Origin: Mycobacterium lacus
Lineage (GTDB): Bacteria; Actinomycetota; Actinomycetes; Mycobacteriales; Mycobacteriaceae
NCBI RefSeq assembly: GCF_010731535.1
Contig: NZ_AP022581.1
Location: forward strand, 62,001 to 126,000
Length of the DNA stretch: 64,000 nucleotides
Direction: 5' to 3'
Positions 1-6,284 of the stretch are shown piece by piece (position 1 is the first letter of the stretch; each line of letters starts with the position of its first letter). The notes under the pieces are model-generated. The model made no database searches. It had not been told where the DNA came from and saw only the letters and a list, made by a program, of their open reading frames with translations. A program made the position numbers and the translations under genes.

Positions 1-701
1 AGCAGGAGCATGCTGATGACGTCCAACGACTCCGTAGGCAATGGAACATCTTGGGGGAGAACGAATCCCGCCAACACCATGGTGAGCAGTCCGATTGGGA
101 TGTTGATCAGGAAGATCCATTGCCAGCCGAACGAGTCGATCAACCAGCCGCCCAGTATGGGTCCACACATCGGGGCCATGAGAATGGGGACCATGCTGAG
201 GGTCAGCACCCGGCCCAATCGTTGCGGACCGGCGGCGCGAGCCAGGATGATCAGCTGCAGCGGCGTGAGCATTCCGCCGCCAAGGCCTTGCAATGCCCGA
301 AATGCCACCAGCAGCGCAATATTCGACGCCAGTGCGCACAGCAACGATCCCAACGAGAACAGCAGCACCGAACCCAGAACGAGCCGCTTGGTCCCCGACC
401 GATTGGCGGCCCAGCCGGTGAGCGGGATCACCGCCGCCAGCGACAACGTGTAGGCCGTCTGTGTCCACGCGACGACCGCCTGCGTCGTAGAGAAGTCGGC
501 GATGAAGGTCCGCTGCGCCACGTTGACGACCGTGGTGTCCATGGTGACCATCACTGGCAGCAGCACACACGTCACGGCGGTCAGCACCAGCCGGGAGTCC
601 CGACTTGCGGGATAGGCGCTGCCCGGCCGCGATTCGGCCGCGGCCTCTGTGCTGGCTTCAACCTGTGGCTCGCGCGGCAGCCGACTCGCCCGGCGGCGCA
701 T
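1..701 (-). CDS. DHA2-family MFS exporter, N-terminal part (runs off the window)
   Basis: A proton-driven drug/metabolite exporter of the 14-helix DHA2 (EmrB/QacA) family in the inner membrane. About 233 N-terminal residues are visible: a 38-residue charged leader, then successive hydrophobic helices. The family antiporter motif reads GPILGGWLIDSFGW, and TGWAANRSGTKR is the loop 2-3 motif. The ATG at 701 is the upstream limit, because an in-frame TAG lies 9 bp before it. The protein is clearly paralogous to emrB at 49009-50607 (shared NVAQRTFI, TQAVVAW and GSLLCA blocks). It diverges from the cupin gene, and the 154-bp gap holds a conserved 44-bp element facing the other way. Export of the product of the neighbouring pathway is an inference. 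Confidence 0.9.
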   Translation of the reverse strand, partial: MRRRASRLPREPQVEASTEAAAESRPGSAYPASRDSRLVLTAVTCVLLPVMVTMDTTVVNVAQRTFIADFSTTQAVVAWTQTAYTLSLAAVIPLTGWAANRSGTKRLVLGSVLLFSLGSLLCALASNIALLVAFRALQGLGGGMLTPLQLIILARAAGPQRLGRVLTLSMVPILMAPMCGPILGGWLIDSFGWQWIFLINIPIGLLTMVLAGFVLPQDVPLPTESLDVISMLL

Positions 702-762
702 CGTGTCAATCTATCCGCCGACATCGCGGTCCGCCACCGTCACCGCGACCAGCGCGACCGCC

Positions 763-806
763 GCTCCAAGGATCCGTCAAGAATCCGGCAAGGGCGTGGA
801 CGGACC
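763..806 (+). promoter_or_regulatory. 44-bp upstream element, copy 1 (11-bp direct repeats)
   Basis: Three CAAG cores lie exactly 11 bp apart (767, 778, 789), each in a heptamer of form NNCAAGR followed by a 4-bp spacer, and a degenerate fourth unit follows. The element ends 49 bp before the ATG of the cupin gene. The same element recurs at 2894-2937 and 4006-4049, always on the strand of the gene it precedes. An 11-bp heptamer pitch is typical of sites for OmpR/PhoP-type and SARP regulators. The identity of the regulator is unknown. Confidence 0.7.
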
Positions 807-855
807 CTTTCCCACATCCCGCCACGAAGGCCGCAAATCGGAGAAGGGCACGCGT

Positions 856-1221
856 ATGTTCGTAAGCAACGCCAGGGATGCTGAGCCGTTCCTGGCGGCG
901 GACCTGTCCGAGATCCGGCTCCTGGTGGACCGGACGAATGTGGGCATCGCCTCGGTCAGCCTGGCCCATGCGACCGTGGCGGCCGGTGCGGAGACCGTAT
1001 GGCATCGCTTGGAAGACACCGACGAGATTTACTTCGTTCTGTCGGGACGCGGGCTTCTCTCGGTGGGGGACGAGTCCCGGGAGGTCGGGCCCGGCGACAC
1101 GGTCTGGATACCGGCCGGTGTCCCGCAGAAAATCCGCAACCTCGGCCCAGATCCCTTGGCGTTCTTGTGCGCCTGCGGTCCGGCGTACGTGCCGCAACGT
1201 GATCGGCGGGTGGCGCCGTGA
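856..1221 (+). CDS. small single-domain cupin protein
   Basis: A 121-residue protein that is a single beta-barrel cupin. Cupin motif 1 lies around residues 45-71 (AETVWHRLEDTDEIY, then a glycine-rich turn) and motif 2 around 79-95 (GPGDTVWIPAGVPQKIRN). Of the usual metal ligands, only one histidine (H50) and an acidic residue remain: the second His of motif 1 is Leu and the His of motif 2 is replaced. It may therefore be a non-metal or altered-metal cupin. The ATG at 856 is preferred over longer frames because GAGAAGGG sits just upstream. The stop overlaps the GTG start of the next gene by 4 bp, so the two are probably translationally coupled. Function in the pathway is unknown; isomerase, epimerase or sensor roles are possible. 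Confidence 0.85.
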   Translation: MFVSNARDAEPFLAADLSEIRLLVDRTNVGIASVSLAHATVAAGAETVWHRLEDTDEIYFVLSGRGLLSVGDESREVGPGDTVWIPAGVPQKIRNLGPDPLAFLCACGPAYVPQRDRRVAP

Positions 1222-2879
1222 CCACCCTTGGAGACCATCTCGTCACCAGGATGCGCGAGGCGGGCATCTCCGTCCTTTGCGGACTGCCGACGACCCGGCT
1301 GGACTCGCTGCTGGTGCGCGTGTCCCAGGACCCCGGATTCCGGATCGTGCTGGCACGGCACGAGGGCGGCGCCGGCTACCTCGCCGACGGGTTCGCCCGC
1401 GCGTGCGGCAGGCCGGCGGCCGTCTTCGCGGCGGGACCCGGGGCGACCAATGTGATCAGCGCCGTGGCGAACGCGTCGGTCAATCACGTCCCGATGCTCG
1501 TCCTGACGGGGGAGGTGTCCGTCGGCGAATTCGGCCTGCATTCGCAGCAGGATACGAGCCAAGACGGGCTCGGTCTGGGCGCGACGTTCCGCCGCTTGTG
1601 CCGTTGTTCGGTGTCGATCGAATCGGTCGCCAACGCGCGGACCAAGATCGACCGTGCGTTCCGCGCCTTGGCAGGCGTCCCCCGCGGACCGGTGCACATC
1701 GCCCTGCCGCGCGACCTGGTGGACGAGGCGTTGCCGGCCCACCAGCTTCCGACGTCGATGGCCGGCCCCGGGGCCGGGGGAATCCTCGCGCCGCGCGGCC
1801 CCGAGATCGCCGCAGAGGTGATCGGCCGGGTGGACCGATCCGTTGCCCCCATGCTGCTGCTGGGCAATGGCTGCCGGTTGGACGGCATCCACGAGGAGAT
1901 CGTCGCGTTTTGCGAACGTGCGGGACTTCCGTTTGCGACGACGCCGAACGGGCGGGGGATCGTCCCGGAAACGCATCCGCTGTCCCTCGGCGTGCTTGGC
2001 CTGTTTGGCGACGGCAGGGCCGAGGAGTACCTCTTCGATGCGCCGTGCGACCTGCTGATCGCGGTCGGTGTCGCGTTCGACGGCCTGGTCACCCGCTCGT
2101 TTTCACCCCGATGGGGCGGACTGAGAGCCGACGTCGTCCACGTGGATCCCGACCCGTCGGCGTTCGGCCGATTCGTCGCCACGTCGCTGGGGATCACCAT
2201 GTCCGGCCGTGCGTTCGTGGAGTCCCTGCGCTCCGGGCGCCCGCCGCGGCCGTCCCGGCGCGCCGCCCTGCCGCCGGCGGCGCCCGCCGTGTCGTCCGGG
2301 ATCCCGGAAACCCCAGGGGAATTCATCCATCCGCTGGAGGTCATGCGCGAATTGGACTCGAAGCTGGCACCGGACGCCACCGTCTGCGCGGACGTGGGGA
2401 CCTGCATCTATTGGGCCTTTCGAGGAATACCGGTGCGCCGGCCCGGCGGATTCTTTGCCACCATTGACTTTTCGCCCATGGGATGCGGCATCGCCGGCGC
2501 CCTCGGCGTGGCCCTGGCCCGGCCCGACGAGCGGGTCGTCTGCATCGCCGGCGACGGCGCGTTCCTGATGCACGGCACGGAGATTTCCACCGCGGTCGCG
2601 CAGGGGATCCGCGCGACCTGGGTCATCCTGAACGACGGCCAAATGACCGCCAGCACCGGTCCGATCGCCGGGCGGATGGATCCGGCAACGGTCGCCCGCA
2701 TCGGTGCGAACGACCTGGCGGCGATGGCCCGCGCTCTTGGGGCGGAAGGGATCCGGGTCGACAAGCGCTCCGAGCTTCGCGCCTCGGTGGCGAAGGCATT
2801 GGCCGCGACCGGCCCCTGCGTGCTGGATGTCGCGATCGACCCGGAATTCAACAAACCCGATATCGGCGTGGGCAAGTAG
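1218..2879 (+). CDS. thiamine-diphosphate-dependent enzyme (acetolactate synthase / 2-oxoacid decarboxylase type)
   Basis: A 553-residue enzyme with the standard three-domain architecture: an N-terminal PYR domain carrying the cofactor-activating glutamate (E49 in RHEGGAGYLADGFAR), a central domain, and a C-terminal PP domain with the ThDP/Mg motif from GDGAF (about residue 444) to NDG (about 471). Members decarboxylate 2-oxo acids and often transfer the resulting acyl anion to a second carbonyl. No FAD-dependence or regulatory partner gene is visible, so a canonical biosynthetic acetolactate synthase is unlikely. It is co-transcribed with the cupin gene (GTGA overlap). The next gene is a 2-oxo-acid aldolase-like enzyme, which suggests that both act on the same kind of intermediate. 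The true substrate cannot be read from sequence. Confidence 0.88.
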   Translation: MTTLGDHLVTRMREAGISVLCGLPTTRLDSLLVRVSQDPGFRIVLARHEGGAGYLADGFARACGRPAAVFAAGPGATNVISAVANASVNHVPMLVLTGEVSVGEFGLHSQQDTSQDGLGLGATFRRLCRCSVSIESVANARTKIDRAFRALAGVPRGPVHIALPRDLVDEALPAHQLPTSMAGPGAGGILAPRGPEIAAEVIGRVDRSVAPMLLLGNGCRLDGIHEEIVAFCERAGLPFATTPNGRGIVPETHPLSLGVLGLFGDGRAEEYLFDAPCDLLIAVGVAFDGLVTRSFSPRWGGLRADVVHVDPDPSAFGRFVATSLGITMSGRAFVESLRSGRPPRPSRRAALPPAAPAVSSGIPETPGEFIHPLEVMRELDSKLAPDATVCADVGTCIYWAFRGIPVRRPGGFFATIDFSPMGCGIAGALGVALARPDERVVCIAGDGAFLMHGTEISTAVAQGIRATWVILNDGQMTASTGPIAGRMDPATVARIGANDLAAMARALGAEGIRVDKRSELRASVAKALAATGPCVLDVAIDPEFNKPDIGVGK

Positions 2880-2893
2880 CGCCCTGTCCGGTC

Positions 2894-2937
2894 GCTCCAA
2901 GAATCCACCAAGGATCCGGCAAGGGCGCGGCCGGACC
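2894..2937 (+). promoter_or_regulatory. 44-bp upstream element, copy 2
   Basis: It matches copy 1 over nearly its whole length, with CAAG cores again 11 bp apart (2898, 2909, 2920). It ends 40 bp before the ATG of the aldolase gene. A -10-like TATAGC (2939-2944) directly follows the element, which would put the repeats over the -35 region, as for class II activators. Confidence 0.72.
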
Positions 2938-2977
2938 GTATAGCAGGCAACAACCGACTCGATAGACGGGGACACAG

Positions 2978-3988
2978 ATGCTCACCACCGCGACCACGAG
3001 AGAACCGGTCATCCTCGACACCACCATCCGCGACGGCAGTTACGCGGTGAACTTCGGCTACGACGACGATGACCTCCGCAAGATCATCGGGGACCTCGAC
3101 GGGGCGGGCATTCCCTACGTCGAAATCGGACACGGCGTCACCATCGGCGCCACCGCGGCGCAGGGCCGGGCGGCCCGGACGGACGAGGAGTATTTCCGCG
3201 CCGCCCGCGCGACAGTTCGCAAAGCGAAGCTCGGCGCGGTGATCGTGCCGGCGTTGGCGCCGATCGAGTCGGTGGACGTGGCCGCGGACTATCTGGACTT
3301 TCTCCGCATGTGTGTGATCGCCACCGAGTTCGAGAAGGCGGTGCCCTTCGTCGAGCGCGCGCGGTCCCGCGGGCTCGAGGTTTCGATTCAGCTGGTCAAG
3401 TCCCACCTGTTCGAGCCGGATGTGCTGGCCCGCGCCGCCAAGCAGGCCCGCGAGCTCGGGGTTCGGATCGTCTACGTGGTCGACACGACGGGAACCTTCC
3501 TGCCCGAGGACGTCCGGCGCTACGTCGAGGCCCTCCGCGACGTCGGCGACATCACCGTCGGTTACCACGGGCACAACAACCTCGGCATGGCCGTCGCCAA
3601 CACGCTGGAGGCGTTCGAGGCGGGCGCCGATTTCCTGGACGCAACCCTGATGGGCTTCGGCCGCGGGGCGGGGAACTGCCAGACGGAGAGTCTCATCGCC
3701 GCGCTGCAGCGGCGCGGCCACCTGGCCGGCGTAGACCTGGATCGGATTCTCGACGCGGCGCGGTCGAACATGCTGGGGCGGGTCCCCGAGTCCTACGGCA
3801 TCGACCCGTGGGAGATCGCGTTCGGATTCCACGGCCTCGACTCGTTGCAACTCGATCGCATCCGCGCCGCGGCGGAAAAGGCCAGCCTTTCCGTGTCCCG
3901 CGTGATCCGGGCGATCGCGAAAAATGTCGCGGGGCCGTGGCTTTCCCCTGAGGACATCGATCGGGTGGTCGGCGGCATGCGGGCCTGA
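2978..3988 (+). CDS. HMGL-like (DRE-TIM) aldolase/lyase, 4-hydroxy-2-oxovalerate aldolase type
   Basis: A 336-residue TIM-barrel metal-dependent carbon-carbon lyase or synthase. The DRE-TIM signature is visible: LDTTIRDG at residues 13-20 with the Arg and metal-binding Asp, the metal-binding GYHGHNNLG at about 194-202, and a glycine-rich GFGRGAGNCQTE after it. Family members cleave or form bonds next to a 2-oxo acid (HMG-CoA lyase, isopropylmalate synthase, 4-hydroxy-2-oxovalerate aldolase). There is no C-terminal regulatory LeuA domain and no acetaldehyde dehydrogenase partner, so it is not a standard catabolic aldolase pair. It sits 98 bp after the ThDP enzyme but has its own conserved upstream element and -10-like box. 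A GGGGACA site precedes the ATG. Confidence 0.87.
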   Translation: MLTTATTREPVILDTTIRDGSYAVNFGYDDDDLRKIIGDLDGAGIPYVEIGHGVTIGATAAQGRAARTDEEYFRAARATVRKAKLGAVIVPALAPIESVDVAADYLDFLRMCVIATEFEKAVPFVERARSRGLEVSIQLVKSHLFEPDVLARAAKQARELGVRIVYVVDTTGTFLPEDVRRYVEALRDVGDITVGYHGHNNLGMAVANTLEAFEAGADFLDATLMGFGRGAGNCQTESLIAALQRRGHLAGVDLDRILDAARSNMLGRVPESYGIDPWEIAFGFHGLDSLQLDRIRAAAEKASLSVSRVIRAIAKNVAGPWLSPEDIDRVVGGMRA

Positions 3989-4005
3989 AGGCCCCGTCCT
4001 GAGCT

Positions 4006-4049
4006 GTTCCAAGAATTCGCCAAGGATCCGGGGATGGCGGGGGCACACC
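4006..4049 (+). promoter_or_regulatory. 44-bp upstream element, copy 3
   Basis: The first two CAAG units (4010 and 4021, 11 bp apart) are as in the other copies. The third unit is diverged (GGGATGG), so this is the weakest copy. It ends 42 bp before the GTG start of the epimerase gene. Confidence 0.62.
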
Positions 4050-4091
4050 ATTTACGGCATACACCAACGGGTTCGAGTAAAGGGGACGCAC

Positions 4092-5240
4092 GTGCTGTTC
4101 GACATCGGCACCACCGAAGCACACCTGGCCACCATGAGGGCCCGCTCCGGCATGCGATCCACGCCGCTGTTCTCGCACCCGGCGACGGCCGCCGCCGACG
4201 GCGGCATGCGCGCGCTGGTAACCGGCAGCTCCGGTCACCTCGGGGAGGCGCTGGTGCGCACCCTGCGCCTGGGTGGCGCCGACGTCGTCGGCCTCGACAG
4301 CCGGCCCTCGCCTCACACGAATATCATTGGTTCCGTTAGTGATCCAGAGCTGATGCGTGAGGTGATGGACGGTGTCGAGGTGGTCTTCCACATGGCCGCC
4401 CACCACAAGCCGCAGATAGCCTTCTTGCCCCCGCAGGCATTCCTCGACACCAACGTCGTCGGTACCCAGACCGTCCTGGATGCCGCCGTCGCCGCGAACG
4501 TGCGCGCCGTCGTGATGACGTCGTCGACAACGGTTTTCGGGGACGCGCTCATTCCGCCGCCGGGGCAGCCCGCCGCGTGGATCGACGAGTCGGTCACGCC
4601 CGTTCCCAAGAACATCTACGGCGTCACCAAAGCCAGCGCCGAGGACCTCTGCCAGTTGGCGCATCGCAACGCGAGCCTGGCCTGCGTCGTGCTGCGCGCC
4701 TCGCGATTTTTCGTCGAGGGCGACGATATGCCAGGCCTTTACGACGGGCGCAGCGAGGACAACATCAAGGCCAACGAGTACGCGTGCCGCCGGGTCGCGC
4801 TCGAGGACGTCGTCGACGCGCAGCTGAAGGCGGCGCGGCGAGCGCCCCATCTCGGGTTCGGGCGCTATCTCGTATCTGCCACCACACCGTTCACCCGCGA
4901 GGACATGGCGGAGCTGCGCACCGACGCGGCATCGGTGTACGCGCGCCGGGTGCCGCTGGCCGCGGCGGTGTGGAAGGAGCTGGGGTGGCGATTCCCCGAC
5001 ACCCTGGACCGCGTGTACGTCAACGCCCGGGCGCGGCGCGACCTCGGATGGCGTCCGCGGTTCGACCTGCACGCGATCGCCGCCCGGCTGGCGAGCGGGG
5101 AGTCGGTGCACACGCCGCTGTCGCGGCTGGTGGGTTCCAAGGAGTACGCCGACAGCTCCTATCACCTCGGCGTGTTTCACCCGGCCGGCGGCGACGTTCG
5201 GGTCCCGCAGCGCCGCGTCCATGCCGCTCTCGCCCACTGA
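4092..5240 (+). CDS. NAD(P)-dependent epimerase/dehydratase (extended SDR)
   Basis: A 382-residue extended short-chain dehydrogenase. The nucleotide-binding loop TGSSGHLG lies at about residues 43-50 and the catalytic Tyr-Lys pair is IYGVTK (Y176, K180). The HMAAHH and TSSTTVFG segments are typical of nucleotide-sugar epimerases/dehydratases. The GTG at 4092 is chosen for its AAAGGGGA ribosome site. A start at ATG 4206 would give the more canonical N-terminus directly before the Rossmann fold, so the first 38 residues are uncertain. It is preceded by the third copy of the conserved upstream element and therefore belongs to the same presumed regulon as the cupin, ThDP enzyme and aldolase. A sugar or hydroxy-ketone substrate is plausible; none is proven. 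Confidence 0.85.
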   Translation: MLFDIGTTEAHLATMRARSGMRSTPLFSHPATAAADGGMRALVTGSSGHLGEALVRTLRLGGADVVGLDSRPSPHTNIIGSVSDPELMREVMDGVEVVFHMAAHHKPQIAFLPPQAFLDTNVVGTQTVLDAAVAANVRAVVMTSSTTVFGDALIPPPGQPAAWIDESVTPVPKNIYGVTKASAEDLCQLAHRNASLACVVLRASRFFVEGDDMPGLYDGRSEDNIKANEYACRRVALEDVVDAQLKAARRAPHLGFGRYLVSATTPFTREDMAELRTDAASVYARRVPLAAAVWKELGWRFPDTLDRVYVNARARRDLGWRPRFDLHAIAARLASGESVHTPLSRLVGSKEYADSSYHLGVFHPAGGDVRVPQRRVHAALAH

Positions 5241-5269
5241 CGGAATCGCGAGCGTCCTAGGATTTTCTG

Positions 5270-6151
5270 ATGCCGATGGCACCCGAACCGTTCACGACGC
5301 TCGGGCCGGGCGGCGTGCGCGTCGTCGCCGACCGTCTGGGCGATCCGCAATCCCGTGCCGTGGTGTTCTTGCACGGTGGCGGCCAGACCCGCCGCTCGTG
5401 GGGCCGGGCGGCCGCCGCCGTCGCCAAGCGTGGCTTTCAAGCCGTCACCATCGATCTGCGCGGCCACGGAGAGTCCGACTGGTCCAGTGACGGCGACTAT
5501 CGCGTCGTCAGCTTCGCCGGCGACGTCCGGGAGGTGCTGCGCCAACTCCCCCCGCGTCCCGTGTTGGTGGGCGCCTCCCTGGGCGGATTCACCTCGATGC
5601 TGCTCGCGGGGGAGCTCTCCCCCGGTATTGCTAGCGCGGTCGTCCTCGTCGACATCGTGCCGAACATGGAGCAATCCGGGGCGAATCGGATCCACGCCTT
5701 CATGGCCGACCGGGTGGAATCGGGCTTCGACTCGCTCGAAGAGGTCGCCGACGCGATCGCGGAGTACAACCCGCATCGGCCCCGGCCCACCGATCTCGAT
5801 GGCCTGACCACCAACCTGCGCCGTCGCGGCGATCGGTGGTACTGGCACTGGGATCCGCAGTTCATCAGCGGGACCGCGGCGTTTCCCCCGTTCGAGGTCA
5901 CCGACCCCGATCGCATGCATGCGGCCGTTGCCGCGATCCTGCGTGGCGGCGTGCCGATACTCCTGGTCCGGGGCCAGATGAGTGACCTGGTCAGCCAGGA
6001 GCGCGCCGACGAGTTTCTCGCGCGGTTCCCGCAGGTCGAGTTCACCGATGTCCGCGGCGCGGGCCACATGGTTGCCGGCGATCGCAACGACGTCTTCGCC
6101 GGGGCGGTGCTGGATTTCCTGGCCCGCCATGTTTCCCGCGAGCAGACGTGA
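5270..6151 (+). CDS. alpha/beta-hydrolase
   Basis: A 293-residue cytoplasmic alpha/beta hydrolase. The oxyanion-hole segment is FLHGGGQT near residue 35, the nucleophile elbow is GASLGG (S103), and the catalytic histidine is in GAGHM (H266). The fold order is standard, with a cap region between about 130 and 220. The natural substrate is unknown; epoxide-hydrolase-like, peroxidase-like and esterase members look alike at this level. It starts 29 bp after the epimerase stop without a clear ribosome site and without the 44-bp element, so it may read through from the epimerase transcript. Its stop codon lies inside the left arm of a strong hairpin, which probably ends the transcript. Confidence 0.85.
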   Translation: MPMAPEPFTTLGPGGVRVVADRLGDPQSRAVVFLHGGGQTRRSWGRAAAAVAKRGFQAVTIDLRGHGESDWSSDGDYRVVSFAGDVREVLRQLPPRPVLVGASLGGFTSMLLAGELSPGIASAVVLVDIVPNMEQSGANRIHAFMADRVESGFDSLEEVADAIAEYNPHRPRPTDLDGLTTNLRRRGDRWYWHWDPQFISGTAAFPPFEVTDPDRMHAAVAAILRGGVPILLVRGQMSDLVSQERADEFLARFPQVEFTDVRGAGHMVAGDRNDVFAGAVLDFLARHVSREQT

Positions 6152-6200
6152 AAGCCCCCGAAAAACGGTGTTTTCGGGGGCTTTCACGTCTGCTCGCGGG
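6135..6200 (+). terminator. 30-bp perfect hairpin terminator at the end of the hydrolase gene
   Basis: Two perfectly complementary 30-nt arms (6135-6164 and 6171-6200) enclose a 6-nt loop. The hydrolase stop codon is inside the left arm. The inner stem is CCCCCGAAAA/TTTTCGGGGG and the outer stem contains GCGAGCAGACG. The hairpin at 53223-53280 shares the same outer stem, so this belongs to a repeated mycobacterial terminator-like family. There is no U-run after the stem, but the inner T-tract would serve. Confidence 0.8.
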
Positions 6201-6284
6201 ACTGGCGGCCCCGCGATTGCCGTAACCATTAGCCTTATGCCTGGCCCACGGCGCAGGCGCGCTTGGCGGGGTGAGGAGTCGGCG

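Noticed and set aside
51..884. Long plus-strand open frames opposite the first exporter gene
   Set aside because: They are high-G+C shadows: no ribosome site, Arg/His/Gln-rich low-quality translation, and the minus strand encodes a clear transporter.
6135..6200. Hairpin as a small RNA or riboswitch
   Set aside because: It sits at a gene end with the stop codon in its stem, and a similar copy between convergent genes fits a terminator better.
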